Assembly (NCBI GenBank): GCA_013398955.1
Contig: VWPU01004606.1
Location: 1 to 64,000 of the forward strand
Length of the DNA stretch: 64,000 nt
Direction: 5' to 3'
Source of the DNA: Callaeas wilsoni
Taxonomy: Eukaryota > Chordata > Aves > Passeriformes > Callaeidae
The notes under the pieces are model-generated. The model was not told the origin of the DNA. It searched no databases and saw only the letters and a list, made by a program, of their open reading frames with translations. A program made the position numbers and the translations under genes. Below, piece by piece: positions 47,587 to 62,084 of the stretch (the first letter of the stretch is position 1; every line of letters starts with the position of its first letter).

Positions 47587-48220
47587 CCTCTCTTTCCATT
47601 CCTTGTCTCTCAGAAATGAAGAAAAGGTAGTTCTGGGTGATTGTCTATGCTTCAGGAACCTGAACCACTCCCTACAGGTTTCCCTGCCAGGGACTCATGA
47701 TCTGTGCTTGTGTCCTGCATTAGATTTTACTCTGCAAGCTTTCTGGGGCTGTCTGTGCCTGTCTTTATACAGTCTCTAGAAGAAAGAGTTCCCTAGGTTA
47801 TGCCCACAGTATAACAAGAAGGAGCCTTAATGTCATCTTACTATTTCCACTCGGATAAATCAATCTTGAAACAAGGAGATCATCTGGAAAAGTGTAGATT
47901 TGTAAATCTAGCCCTGTAAAATGTTTGAGAGACACCTATAAAGACTCTGCCTTTCTCTTTTGTTCATTTTTTAACTCTTTCTTGACTCACTTTAAATCTT
48001 TTATTCTGATTAAAACTGCAATGTCCATCTGGTACATTTTGCAGTGTGGTTTTTTCCTAACATTTCTGTCCATATGCCCAAAAGTAACACTTGGAAGATA
48101 TTTTGCAACATAGACTGGCAAGCCCAATTCTACTTCTTGATCACATTTCTTAAAAATTTAAGCCATTTTCCACATAGAGAGTACTAATTAAATTTCCAAG
48201 TGACACTACATGTTTGCTGC

Positions 48221-48309
48221 ATTTAATTCATCCCATGAACTACTTTGGCTTCTAATTAGAGAATTTTCTTTTTCCTCAAACAACATAGTACAACCTGTTT
48301 CTGCAAGTC
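48221..48309 (+). repeat. 89-bp direct repeat, copy 1
   Basis: Matches 55241-55329 in the same orientation with about 6 differences in 89 bases and no indels (hand alignment). It includes ATGAACTACTTTGGCTTCTA and TTTTCCTCAAACAACATAGT. Flanks of the two copies are unrelated, so the unit was moved or belongs to a family. I do not recognise it as CR1, LTR or SINE. Confidence 0.85.
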
Positions 48310-51300
48310 TCACATAACATAGTTCAGATGGGTGAAAAACTGTAACCACAGTTTACCTTGGACTGGGGAAATTGGACCATATTTATGCTACCAGTTTTGC
48401 AGGGAGTTTCAACACCTCTAAATTTGACACAAATTTAGCAAATCAGTTCATTAGTTTCATGTCTCTGTCTTTATTGCCTTTTTATCTAGCAGCTAATGTA
48501 GAAGCAAAATGTCCTGTGAAGACGACTACGGCCTTTCACTTGCCTCAGTTTGCAGCATGCACCTCATCCACCTATGGACATAGAAAATTGTTTCATAGAG
48601 CAGTGACAGGCCCTAGGTAGAAGTATCTATTTCATTTAAATTCTGAAAAATAGTAGTCTTTAAAGCCCCAAGCCAAGATAATGCATTGCTGGAGTGGGGT
48701 TGTATCACTGGGAGAAACCACTATCACACAGTAGGTCTTTCCTAATGGAAAAATAAGCTGCAAAGTTATCTTACACAAGTGGAGATTTTTTTTCTGCCAT
48801 AAAACCATTCAGAATAAATGCAAAATCTAACAGCTAAGGATAATAAGTTTCAGGGTTTTTTTCCAAAGGGGTACTCATAAAAACTTATTCATTCATAACT
48901 GAGCAAAACAAAGAATTTCTCTTTCAGTGTCTCATTTATATTTCTCCTAGCACATTCCTAAAATTGGTAAGTATCAAACACATTTTAAAATCTTGTAAAA
49001 TTTTACTGAATTGGCTAGTATGGTAAAAGCATGTGAAAAAGGAAGCTGTGTTCTGATGGTTGAGACCTGGGTGGTCCAATGGATGAGAGATTGTCAGGTT
49101 TTTTTCCAGTGAAGATGCAGGACTGTGGGAAATGGCAGGAATCATTTGGCATCCTGAATATTTACTAGAAACATACCAAAGCTAAAGTAATTTTTCTTAA
49201 TTAAATTTAAAAAGCTGAAGATTCCTGCCTTGTGTTTAAGAATAACCTGTGAGTACACAATGTCTTTTAGCAACTTTTTCTTCCTCAGCTGCATGATCTT
49301 TCTCTTCCTGCTCTCAGCAGAGTACTTGAGGAAGACTATTTTACAGCTTACTTTAATTTAAATCACTCCTCAAAAAATACTCTATAAAAACCAACTCCCG
49401 GCACATTTCCAGGAAAGGCTGCTCTCACTACAGGAGCTGCTTTTAGGATTTTTAATCTGAATTGCAATTCTTTGTAACCAAATATCAAGACATTCATTAG
49501 CTCCACTGTGTGTTATTTGCTCTTCTATAGAAATTCATATAGAAAGACTTCCAAAACTCCCCCGTTGTTTGCTGAAGGGGATTAAGAATTGAATGCAGAA
49601 TATTGTCCACATAATTCTTGTAACCTGTGGACAAAAGAGAGAAGATTTGGCAGATTCTATCACTACAACACCTCCTCAAAAGCAAAACAAATCATCTGGA
49701 ATGAGAGTAAAGCTCACAGATAAGAAATGATTGAATAGGCTATTCCCACCAAAGTTTCAAATAAGACAAATTAAAAACTTTTTATTGTCTTTATGCTATC
49801 TTCTTCATGCAAAGTGATTTTCATGTTTATGCTATTTGCATCTGCTCTGTGATCTTAAGGGGAATTTCATAAACAATGCTGGCTTGTGCCCAAAAAAAAG
49901 CTGGTTTGTCTAAGTGATAACTGAAGAGAGCAATAAAACCAGAATATGTTTCTGAGAATCCTTCTTTTAATGTAACCAAGAACAGTCTTTAGTTTGCTGT
50001 CATCTTTTCTTTCAGGGTATCTAAGAGCTGACTTAAGAGTTACCTTCCTCACGTATGTTACCTCAACGTGCCCAATGTACAGTTTCATTGTAAATGAGAA
50101 TCTGGTCCCAGCTCTTCAAAAATTCTCCCCAGATTTCATCCTCTCAGTTGCTAGGCTCCTACTTTCCCCTAAGTACCTGGTACCTCCATTAAAACCACAA
50201 GGGTGAAAGTATGCAGCATTTCAACAAAGCAGGCACAGATCTGGCCTAATCACAACAAACTAGAGCAGTAGTTTCTTTGCTGCAGTAGGCAGTGATTCCA
50301 CGGGGCATGCTCACCTCTGAAATGATGAAAGCATTTGTGAGAACCATTGTAACTAGCTCAAATAAGCTTGATAGATAATCTAAAAGAAAATTACTTTGTG
50401 CTAGTAATATGCCAAGAGATGTTACACCATTCCACTTGTAAAGAAACTTTGTAACAAATGGCCTGTGAGTCAGCACAGAGCCTGAAGCTCAGACAACTTA
50501 TTCAAACGTGATTTTGAAGTCTTATTTGACCTATTGCACTGGACTGGAGGATGGAGACCCTGGCTTTCCTTAATAGTGGCCTCCACCTATCCCTTTGTTC
50601 TGAAGGCAATAGTTCCTTTGCCTCTTAGTAGGTGTAACAATATGAATGTTACATTAATATTACCTCTGTTGGTATCAAATCTCAAACTTTAATTTAGCCA
50701 AGCCAGCTTGTGACTGGTGACTGGTGAACCCACTTCCAGTCATACTCTGAGTGGTGGTTTAACTGCCTTTCATTAGACTGAGTACCATTTTCAAAGACAC
50801 TAGGCTTGGAAAGATTTTATTGAATAATCTACTTCATGTGCAGTTTTTCTGTAAGACTGGGCTAATTTCAATCAGTATCTGCAACAAAGGAAAAACTGTG
50901 AGTAAACAGAAAAGGCTGAAAAATCAACTATAAGGATATCTTCAAAATATTTCTTCTGATATTTTCCTAGCAAATGCTTTAGATAAACAAACAAAAGAGG
51001 GAAAAAAATGGTTACTTAAGTTTGTGGTTTTCTGGGTTTAAAGCCATCTCTTCTTCTGGATGTAGCACACACAGAATGAGACCCTCCTTGTTTTACTTAT
51101 GTGACAGATTATTACAGTAACAAATGTAAAAATGGACCAAAAATGTCTGAAGATTGCATAAGCTGATCGAGCTGTAGCACATGCACTTGTTTCCCTGTTT
51201 GTAACAAAATACTTTAAAAGTCAATGAAGGAGAGACAAAGTGGAGAGCATTGTCCAAAGTGTTGAAACACATCACGTCTCCTACAAAAAGGTTGTCTGTC

Positions 51301-54300
51301 TCTAAATCCTTCTGCATTTCCATTTCTCATGACTATATACGTCCTTATCTGTTTCCTTATCTGTATGCAGTCACAAAATCCAATGGCTTCTTGTATGCTG
51401 AGTCTCTTTTTAAACCAATTCTTCTGCTCACACTCCTAGGAAAAGCTCTCAAAACCTTGCTTCACAAACAGCCTTTTGTGTATTCCAGATTTTTTTTCCA
51501 TTTCTCCCTCATCCAAACTCCCTCCCTTCAAATCTGTTTGATTAGCCTTCAAAAGTACCATTACCCTTACTTCTCCTGGAAATAATCCTTCTCACTGGAT
51601 ATGGTCCTACTCTGAGGCTCAGACCCATGACTGATTGCCTGAACAGCTGGCTTACACAACAGCAAAATCAAAAGCTCACATTTTCTTCTGCACCCTGTAC
51701 CTCCTCCTGTGTGGGCGAAGTAAAAAAGAGAGGGGCAAAATCAGTAATGAATGGTTTTGCAATTTGTTCAGATGCAGAGAATTTCTCTCCCAGGACCAGG
51801 AGCAGAACTCAGAAACCATTTTTTAATCAACATAATAAAGCTTGGCCTCATTATTCTGCCTCTATGAATTCAGTGCTATTGCTATACTGGCATTGTTGCT
51901 GCGGCACCTGCAGCTTAAGAGGCTGAATTATAAGACCAGCTATTTAAAAACATGAGAGGAAAGAAACAGGACCTGTACTTTTCTCTTCAATACATTCGTA
52001 TATTTTCCACTTTTTAAAATGTTTCTATGCTAATTATCCCTTGGCCAAAGCATTGAAACAAATAATTTTTTCCATTCTACAGTGGTTCCCCAAACAGTAG
52101 GTAAGAGCTGCAGTCCTGCTTGTTTTCATCATTGGGCCCTCTCTGGTTTATGGAATTTCAATCTGTAAGGAAACTGCACTCATATAAAAGTCAAAGTTAT
52201 TACTCTCTATCAGAAAAAGATTATTCAAAGGCAATTATGCTATTTTTGCTGTCAATGATCTTAATTCAAGGTTTTCATCAATTCTTATTACAGTGTAGAT
52301 ACAAAATTGTTCCTATGAGCTCTCCAGGGGCCTTTTTAGAAGCTACAGAATTTTGTGAAGACTCCAGGGATGTACTTTGCTTTAAAGTTACAGTCAAAAC
52401 TAAAGAAAAGTAATTAACAACTTTTTACTATCTGTTAGGTCTTTACATATTCCGACTTGAGCCACGAGAGATGGCCAGGTCTCTTTGTCATTATCATTTT
52501 GTCTGAGCATGTCTGTGGTTTTCCCAGTCTCCGGATTAATGCATTGTATTTGTCAGGTATCAGCTGTCCTCAGTGGATTTCAATGCACTTGTCTTAGAAT
52601 TCAGTTATTAGCTCAGGGTGGGGGGATAGGAAACAAAAAAAAAGCCAAACAAACAAACAGAAAAATAATAATAATAAAAAAAATCAAAACAAAACAAACA
52701 AAAAAACCCAACCTTGTGAGAACTTGTGAGAACCCTATATTTTATAGCATACTTTGTACATATGTAGATTATACTATATATATACTTTACATGTATTTTC
52801 CATTTTCAATTATGTTCCTGATTTTGTCTTCATACTGTAACTTTTCTGTATACAAAGTACTGCCAATATAGTGAAGATTCTCAATTGTTACTAAAAGAAG
52901 AGTGAGTTATATGCTTGAATAGTGTTGTGGGAGTAAGAATCAGTATCTAAAGTCAAAAACTTGTCTGGTTTTTAAATTCTGGTTTTGGTTTTATGCTGCC
53001 ACACATGTAAGTGAATTTTCACTATGATTAAATCAACCTAGAGAAAAACAGAAAGTGAAGCAGACCACATGAATTTCAGAGCAGGCAGACGTAATCATCT
53101 GATATCCCATGGAACTCTGACCCAGTTATTAGGTACAGGAATTAACTTTGTACTTGTGAAGCCTCAGAATCTTCCAGACACTGCATTTATGAAAAAGTTG
53201 GAAGTTATATTATGGCCTTTTGAAAAAGATAATAGAACAATTTACCACCATTTACTCCTCTACTGTGGAACTATGACATCTGGGACACACCAAAAAGTTA
53301 AATATTTCTAAACGTGCCATATAAATACAAAGGCACCTATATGGAGCATGCCATTTTCTACCAAGTTTCTCAATAATTTATTATATTCTTCTAAACTTTT
53401 TGCAGAATTGTGAGAGTTTCAATGCAGAAGCTGATCACCTCATTAAAGAAAAATGCGTATTTCACTAGAACTCCCCATTCGAAACAGGGATAACTTTAAA
53501 AGTAAATCAAACTTCCAATTTGTATCAAGTTGATGAGGGCCATGTCCAAGCAAGTTTGAGCATCCCAATGGATGAAGGTTGTACAATCTCTCTGGTCACT
53601 TGCTCCAGTGATTGACCCCTCTCATTGCCAAAATAATTTTCTTGCAGACACCATAAATTTCCATTGCTGAAAATGGTGACTGCAGAGACTGAAATTCCTG
53701 AATGTCCCAGCTTCAAAAATGCTTCCGAGCACTCTGCTCTACTGCTGTCATAACAGCTGAGAAAGGTTTCAGCAAAAACTGAGAGGAAAGAGCCAGACAA
53801 CTGGTTTGAGGGCACCGATGATAAATGCATGTTTCCCATTTGCTCCCTGGTGGGACCATACCCACACAATTGGGTAGCTACCAACCAGAGAGATGTGAAC
53901 AGAAGTAGGCTTTTCAGTTATTGACTATTTGACTCCAGAGAGTTTATGTTATCTATTTACCATGGCATTTTGTGAACTCCAGCAGGTTGTGGAGCCTAGA
54001 AGTCAACAAAGTTTCTAAGATACCCCTCTAACCTCCCAAAGTTTTTAGTATGGTGAAGTAATTCTTTGTCATGTAGTAAAAGAGTTTTTTGCTATGACAT
54101 TGATTTCACAGACTAGCGTACAACCAATGATGCAGCATAGATCAGTGAGAGTTAGTCTTTGGCTCCTGATGTCCAGCCATAAAAACCAAGTCCCAAGAAA
54201 TTTGGGATATATGCCTAGCCAACATGCAAGCTAATGCACATTCAAAATTTCAGATTTTAATAGGGTGGACAATAAAGCTATATCATATCTACAGCCTAGA

Positions 54301-55240
54301 TCAAAAGATCACTGGTCATATACAGTCTCAAAATATTTTAGTGTGTTATGTATGACTATATTAGATACACAGACACAATATTGTAAGAAAATGAAAATTA
54401 CATTAGCGTGGGTTGTACAGATATGTTGTATTTTCATTTTGACTAAATTGGCAAAAAAATATTAAATAGAAATAATGAAAAAGTTATTCCAGCATTTGTC
54501 CCATTAGATACCTTGTAATTCTTATTCTGTGATTTTAACATTGATATATAATGGACAAAAGTTTAATTTTCCTGGAAGAATATTTCCCAGTGGAGGTTAT
54601 CTAATACCACTGCACCCACAACAATGCCCCTAAAGTGGTTGAGGCTCATGAAAATTATGTATCTACTTGAATTTCTTGTTTCAGAATAAGAAACACTACA
54701 GAACTTTCAAAATACTGAGAAAAAATATGCCACATTATTCACAAACACTTCTTTCAAGCCACTTCCTCAATTTATGCCAATTTATATCATGCTGACATTT
54801 CAAAACTGTGCAGGTCTCCCCCAAGTGACACTCCAGTCCCAGAAGGGAGAAAGACTTGAAGTGCAAACATTTAAAGCTGAGCTGAGTTTATACTTCGCAG
54901 GAGCACAGGGTTTAGAAAACAGTATTAAACTCTGGCAACAAATCTGTTTTCCTGTGAAAACATGACTGAATCTTTTGAATTACTGAAGGATAACAACACG
55001 GTAGATGACTGCCTGTAGGCAGTAACCTTATTGACCTATGGAGCAGGAGATGGTGTGGCTGTGCTGCGCATCCTTACAGCGGGCTGTGGCGGATGGGGGC
55101 TCTGGTGAAATTAAACCAAATGATGCTTTGGTACCTGAGTTCTGAGTGCTGAGATGGGCACTTCACAATAACTTTCACATTAGCTGAGGGGAGTGCAACA
55201 GGTCTCAGCACTGCACTCAGTGATGCTTTTCACCAGAACC
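48310..55240. other. Unassigned AT-rich sequence
   Basis: Contains an A-rich low-complexity tract at 52632-52706 (AAAC and AAT units). Frames such as 51250-51585 and 52485-52871 have no recognisable content. The end (55010-55240) is somewhat GC-richer, without a recognised element. Confidence 0.45.
52632..52706. repeat. A-rich low-complexity tract
   Basis: Interrupted AAAC, AAT and A-run units. A simple repeat without an associated retroposon body. Confidence 0.85.
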
Positions 55241-55329
55241 ATTAAATTCATCCTATGAACTACTTTGGCTTCTAATTAGAGAATTTACTTTTTCCTCAAA
55301 CAACACAGTGCAACCTATTTCTGCAAGTC
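55241..55329 (+). repeat. 89-bp direct repeat, copy 2
   Basis: Second copy of 48221-48309, about 7 kb downstream. Carries ATGAACTACTTTGGCTTCTA unchanged. Most of the differences are transitions. Confidence 0.85.
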
Positions 55330-58284
55330 ATATTGAAAAATCTTTTTATAGGAATTGTTCCACAGCAGGGATGGTATGTCTATGCAAGCCCCAGCCACAG
55401 TGAGGTGTTCTGTTTCACAGGAAGTTCCTTTAAATTTCACTTTTGTTACAAAGAAAAAGTGTAAATATAAATGTTTATAGCTGAACAATAAATAGAATAG
55501 AAAGATACATAAATGTAGAAATAGACCAATATTTATCTGAGTAAATTAGGATGTTATATTCTTGCCACAGCCAAAAATACTGCAGGTATTTTATCCTGAA
55601 AAGCTCAGGTGATCCCTTGAGAAAAGCAATGTTAACATTCAGAGGAACTCCTACTTTGATGATGGATACTCACTGAGAATTCAGGACGTCCAGGAAGAGG
55701 TCAATGAACTACTGCAGCTTAAAATCAGCAGCACTGGTTTATTGACTGGTTCTATGCGTGAGGTCTCCCAACAATCAAGTTGGCTGCAAGTCCTACCAAG
55801 GCAGTCAGACTTACTGACCCCACCTGGACTTTCCAGGAGTTAATATAATTGCTTGTAGAAAATCCAGACTGCTAGTCTTTTCTAGTCCCATATGAGTACC
55901 TAGGTACTACTTTAACCTAGCTACAGATATGATGCTCCTCAGAAAAAAACGCTCAGGCAACTAGTCCGTTGAAGCTGAAGGAAAAATTCAGCATCTTCCT
56001 GCTAGCAAACACCTGCTACTGTTCACCTCACAGGGCTCAGAGTAATTCCTCAGTGTCAAGTTCAGCTTCATAATTAAAGAAAGAAACATATTTCCATGAT
56101 TCTAAAGCTCTGGTATTTAGTATAATAAACTAGTATTCTTTTCTGGCAAGTGTTCTTCATTTTTAATCATATAACAAAACAGTACTTTGTTTCAACAATA
56201 GGAAGGCTAGATCTGACAAGCTGTTGTTCTAAAAATGAGTCACTGTCTTATTATTCTGGTTCTGAGGCCTGAGGACAAAAACATGCCGTTCATTCACTAT
56301 AGACATCCCAATACTCTTCCCAGAAGTATAAAACCAGATAAAAGACTTCTTTTCTTTGTCAACATACTTTGGGAAAAAGTCTTCTAGTGACATTATGACT
56401 CCTTTTATTTATTTCCCTCTGAGGCCGTGAAGAGAGAGAGGAAGAATGAGTACACTGTTTAGTGTTGGCCGAGCAGCCTAGTCAGTGCTCCAGCACCACT
56501 TGAAAGCCTAGACATTGCATCAGTGTGCAGGTAAGGGTGTGAAAGAAAAATTTCCTCCAGCAACCCCACTCTGCGTGCTCCTGTTGGACTCAGGACACTT
56601 TGCTTGTCTCGAAAAGAGCAAACCAAACTGAAATGATGACGTCTCGTATAAAGGGCTCTTGGCTTAAGTTCTTTCACAGCATTAACAGACTGAAAGGAAA
56701 AGACAGCCTTCATTTTTAACCATAAAGCAGTCTCCTTTTTATTTACCATTACCAGGTTTCCATTTTAACTATTTGCTCTCCCCTGTTTATTGCTGGGCAG
56801 TTGTTCTCTGGGGCTTAGGGGCGAGAAGGGTTTGGTTTCCCATGTGGCTCCATAGTGGTGTTCATAACTGACAGCCTGTGGAACAGCTATGGGCACTACA
56901 AAGAACACTCAAGCAAAGCTTTGCTTTCCTTGCTTTTCACATGCTCTGAGTAAAATCCAACTATAAGTAATGCTAGGAAACATAACTGTGACAAATGATA
57001 TTTTGGAAAATAATTTCTAATGATACTAGAGAAGATCACTTTGAGAGAAAAAAGTTGAAAGTCTGAAGAACCGGTGTTACCCGGCTGCCTATTTGGGCAT
57101 CTCCGGCATCACAACTTCTCCATGAAAAGCTATTTGAGAGCCATTTTAAGAAAATGAGAATATCTGCAAAATACCGTGCTGCAGAGCATATGAAAAGATT
57201 CAGAGGACCACTCATTTGCTGCACAGATAGAATGAGCAAGGAAGCAAATTACTTTTAATCAAAATCACACTAAAATATCCTATAACAAAAGGCTGGGAAA
57301 AAAGTGTAATCTAAGTGCAGACAGAGAGAACATACACTAAAAGACTGTTGTCTGGACTTTTACTGATCTTTACCTTTTTAATCTCGTTTTGGAGATAGAA
57401 AAGCATTCATTTGATTTGAAAAGCAGTTTTTAAAGGGCATTATTTACCATATGTCTCTGGATGGTGACAAATTTTTCAAGTTCTAATGGCCCTGTTTATC
57501 TAAAAGCAGACGTTGAGTTCAGAGTTGCAAGCCACATAGTGCAGACTTAATAACCTTTGCTTGCCAGCAATCTACCTTTTGTGCTTAGGAGGCTGATTAA
57601 ACTGAAGTGGTCAGCCTGCAAGACTGCAAGACTAACAGGACTCAAAAACACAGTCCTATGTCTAGGCTTCATCAAGGGGAGCACTATTTGCTCCTCATAT
57701 TTTCATTTTTAGATTACATAAAAATTTCTTTAAATTCTGGATTCATGAATCAAATAAAAGGACATTTTAATTGCTATTGAAAACTGCTCTATTTCACTGC
57801 AACCTCTTCTGTAATTTTGGAAGAATAAAATAGCAAAAAATATAGCCATATCTTTATTTTTTCTAATGTAAAAATGACAATTTCTCATTAGCTGGTATCA
57901 ATACTGATTTTTTGTAAGAATAATAATAATAATAATAATAATATAAAATTACCTGTTCTAAATTCTCATTTTTTAGAAATCTTCAAAGTTGCAGCATTAA
58001 ATACTTTCTTATACTCAAATTTTAAGCTGTATCTTATTTTTGGTTTTATAATAATGAGTGAGAAAATGTAAAAGGTTGAAGTTTTGCTTTCCTTGAAAAT
58101 ACATTAATTTTGCAACCACCATCATCTTTTTTCGATCTTCATGCTACGAACCCATAGTTAAACATTATTCTATGATTAATGAATAAAATATTAATAGGGT
58201 TATATAATTCTGAAGAACACCTCATTTCCATTGCTTTGCTGAAGATGTGTTCATTGGCATAACGGGATATTTAAGGAACAAGGA
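55330..58284. other. Unassigned sequence
   Basis: (AAT)8 lies at 57919-57943. A donor-like CAG|GTAAGG occurs at about 56531 and a 96-codon minus frame at 56459-56749, neither attributable to a gene. Confidence 0.45.
57919..57943. repeat. (AAT)8 microsatellite
   Basis: Eight uninterrupted AAT units. Confidence 0.9.
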
Positions 58285-58530
58285 GTGTAAGTGCAGCTGG
58301 GTTTGGCTCTGGCCAGAGGCCCATTCAGCCTGGTAACCTGTCTTCAACTATGGCCATTAGCCACGAGCTCTTGCTGTCATTCCAAGCTAGAAATTAGAGG
58401 ACTGACCTCCTAGCAGGAGAGGCAGACCAGTGGACAGGACACACAAGTCCACTCAGCATATCCTGCTGAGTTTATCCTCTCCTCATAGTTCAGGACACAG
58501 AGTCCCTCCTCAATCTTCCTCAGCCTAACC
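58285..58530 (+). mobile_element. Possible ancient amniote interspersed repeat
   Basis: The segment around CAGAGGCCCATTCAGCCTGG (58315) and GTAACCTGTCTTCAACTATG (58334), followed by AGTTCAGGACACAGAGTCCC (58487), resembles an old interspersed repeat seen in turtles, crocodiles and birds. Its consensus contains a CCATCTAGCCCAGTATCCTG-like core. I recall it as related to the CR1/L3 group but am not sure of the class. Edges are approximate. Confidence 0.35.
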
Positions 58531-61500
58531 ACCTAACTCGGCAGCCTTCGGTGTTTGTGCCAAGGTATAAGTGGCAAGATCTTTCAGCCCCACGCAATTC
58601 ATTACAGAAAAAAAGGGTTTTCCTTATTTCTCCCTTTATTTCACTAAACAAACCTAAGGAGTTCTCTGTACGTTCTAGTACAACATGCAGGAAAGCCATC
58701 AAAGTTTCAGCTGCTGAACATCTTCTCTGTCTTTTAATACTGCATGTGAGAGTTAAGAAGATATGTAAAAGTTATATTAAGAAAATGAGATCTTGTGGTT
58801 CTCACATAAGAAAAAACAAAACTTTAAAATAATCTTTTCATTAATGTAATTCCAATAGGGCAACAACATTAAAGTAGACTTGAAAGAAGGATTCAGCTCT
58901 GTCATCTTCAGAATTTGCAATCACTCTGCAGCTAAAAGGAGGAAACTGCAGATATTCATGTGGTTATTCCTTAATCCTGTGCAGATTGTGAGATTCAGTC
59001 TTGGCAGATCTCTTAATTTTTAATTTCTTAACTTAAAACAAACCAAAAAAAAAAAAATCCAAATAAACTTAGGTTAATAAACAAAGGGTAACTTACCTCT
59101 CCTTGTATAATATCTTGCAGTATCTTGTTTTCATTTAGAATGAAAATAACTTATCGATAACATGATTCTATTGAAGATGCTGGTTTGCTGGAAATGAGTT
59201 CAGTTAATTTAGCAAGTAATTTATAACCCTGTTCTAACATTTTACAGTTTATCTTGTCTTATGAAGAAATTAGCCATTAGGCAAAATAATGAGTCATTAT
59301 TTTACTTTCTTTGAAGTGAAAACTGAGAACAAAAGATGGTAAATTGCTGATCGTCATGGTTACCTGCTCCTTTCATAATACAGGTACTTTAATGATACAT
59401 TGAGGAAAAAGTGTAAATTTTCTGATAAGATACTGTTCTTTGGGGGGAAAAAAAGCAAAATCTTTACATCTCCTTAAGCCTCAAGAAACCAAGAATAAAT
59501 TAGTTTTCACAACATGGTGAGTGGAAAAACTCTGAGATGTATGGGTCAAGTGGGTAGAATTTCAAGGTTTTTCAATCATTTGACTTTTTTTTAGATGAAA
59601 AATTCCCATTTAACAAAATTATCATTACTATCAGTTTGCAGGCCTTTACTAAAAATACGCATCGTTGCAGTGTGATTTGTAAAATCTCAGCATAATCCAG
59701 GTGACTTCCTAGTACAAGCCTGTGACATTAACAAGGAGTCTGATTACACCCCAGCGATACTTTTCTGTTCCAGTTCTGTCCCAGATGACACCGTGGCTCT
59801 GTATTTGAAGCTGCTGTACCTAGTATAAGAGAGAAAGCAAGTCTGAAACCTTGCTGTTGACAGAACCTTAGACTCTGTACAATCAATGTTTCTCTTTTTC
59901 TGGTATCTGAACAACTTGACTTGTGAGGTCTTTGCACTCATGGGAACAGTAATTTTTGCTCTCTATCAATGCCAGCTGCAATTTCTTTTTTTTGTTGTTG
60001 TTGTTGGTTTTTTCTGTCATTTTTGGAAAGTTTTAACCTAAGGATCTAGACTACCAGAACGTCTTTCCCCGAGCTGAAGCAGGTATCTTTCAGAAAGAAT
60101 TGGACCTCTAGCAAATATGTTAACATTACATTTGACTGCTCCTTTAGTAGCTACTCCATACACTCACAAACTGATCCCTCTGTAAAGATTATTCTGCACT
60201 TATCAAAAGCCAACTTTAAAATTTGTGAATCCATTTTTTCATTCATGTACTCATTGCTGGCTATCCAATTATCATGCTAAGTGTTGCTCCTTTTGCATAA
60301 AGTCAATCTGGATGTTCTAGAAACAGTAACACTTCCTATGAAGAGTTCTAGATTTTCCTAGACGATAATATTTTATATTAAAAAATGTGATTTTATATTA
60401 AAGTAGCTGGACATGAGAGATGGCAAATTTTTCAGCAGGAAAAAAAATTCCAAAAGGAAAAAAGCAAACCTGGCCGTGTCCCATCCAACAGTAAGTAGCT
60501 ATGGACTACTTTGTTTCTTGCTAAAGAATAAAGTTAGTCTTAGCACCTGACAGTTTCCTTTGCAATCTTTTCAGGAGAAGAGGATTGTTTATATCTAGTA
60601 TAAATTATCCAACTCAAAAAGTAGAATCTGTTAGTGATGAGCAAACAGCACTGTATTTGGGCATGATGAATGCCAGGATTCTCTCCTTATTTTATTCATA
60701 AAAGGGAGAAAAAAAGATGTATGAATGACAAGAGGAGGTACAACACACTGTAAAGTGAATTTTTAAATGCAGGTCTCGTGCTGTCTTGGGCAAGTTTTGC
60801 AATGTGCATTTACACACACTGATTTAGCTAAATCCAGGACTTTTGCTGTTTCCAGTCCTGGAAATATGAATCTCAGCATGCACGGCATGGATAACTGTGA
60901 CATTCAAACAGATTTACACAGGCCACCTTATCTGCTTTACCAGCTGTATAGTGTCTCTTACATCTCAGTGCATTCCAAGGCAAGCAAACTTCATTTCCAT
61001 CATATTTTGTGTAGAAAAGAGACTGCACTTGGGCAGCATCTGTGCAAGGTGAATGAAACATAAATGGGGCAAAGTCTGAAATTGCCCTGAAAAAGTGGCA
61101 CCCTGATACTCTGTATCTAAGGCTAACCCTCCTCAAGACCCACTGAAACCCTTTAAGTCTCCACTACTGGAAACTGTGGAAGACGAACATCAAGGAGCAT
61201 AAACAAAAGTATTAATTAATAAATCAGAGTGGAGGACAAAAAAAGCCACAGAGAAAATCAAATTGCAGAGTTTCAAAAAAGGGCTCGGTAATGTGGTAAA
61301 CAAATGTCACTATCAATCACTTGACATGAGGGACATTGCATCTGACTGTTCTCATCCTGGATTAATAGTGTACTGGGAGGCAACTGTGGAAACACTCCAT
61401 CAGTCCTCATGCAAGGTGATAAGGATGGACAATGACAGAGTGCCCACAGTCACTGCACTGGGGGACAAGGGATGAAGAAAAAGCTGGTTAAAGAATGGGT

Positions 61501-62084
61501 CCCACTGATTTCCTTTTGTCTCAATCCCAATATGGTACACTGAAATTCAGTGGGCATACGAAGCTTGATGAAGTTCAGTGGAGATTTTTACACGTATGTA
61601 GAATGTCTGTCCCCATAATAAAGTTCTTGAGCTTTGTTTGTTAAAGATTTGTTTTGTTTTGAATGGTACAAAAGGAATGTTTTGAAAGATTTTTGATTTC
61701 TTTGTGGTTTCAAAATATGAAGCAGATTGCTAAACAAGATATTTTTAAAATAGTTTCTCCTTTGAAGATGTCAAGCTTTTTCACTTGATTTGGTTAAGAA
61801 ATGAAAATCAGTACCTTCAGAACTAGTAAGAAATGTCTAATTAGTCTACAGAAAGGCTAGCTTCAGAAGAGATGTAGCTTTCCTAATGAAGCTAAAGGGG
61901 GTCTGCTATCTTCCTTCACAATTTTACTGACAGGAGCCAGCATGGTACAGCACATGCTAGTTTCCTGATGTAGAAATACTTGCACAACTGCACAGCTCTT
62001 CAGGTTTCCCATATTTCCTGAAATGTCATGGATTTTCTAGTCCTAATTAGATGTGATCACCACCTAGTGCAGTTAGGGTTATTT
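58531..62084. other. Unassigned AT-rich sequence
   Basis: A run at 59045-59057 and a (TTG)n tract at about 59993-60008. Frames at 58551-58832, 60767-61063 and 61263-61475 show no known family. Confidence 0.45.

Larger units (their letters stand above)
39618..48220. other. Long unassigned AT-rich stretch
   Basis: Apart from an LTR scar at 42683-42705 and a CR1 tail scrap at 47569, nothing is identified. T run at 43582-43594, A run at 44996-45005. The segment 40640-40940 is rich in TAAT cores. A 67-bp stretch at 44927-44993 has acceptor- and donor-like ends. Several frames of 70-118 codons have no recognisable content. Confidence 0.45.

Noticed and set aside
52485..52871. 128-codon plus frame
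   Set aside because: Its Lys-rich middle is the translated A-rich low-complexity tract at 52632-52706.
56424..56532. Exon between a pyrimidine-rich GAG and CAG|GTAAGG
   Set aside because: All three frames contain stops and the acceptor ends in the disfavoured GAG; no transcript support can be seen.
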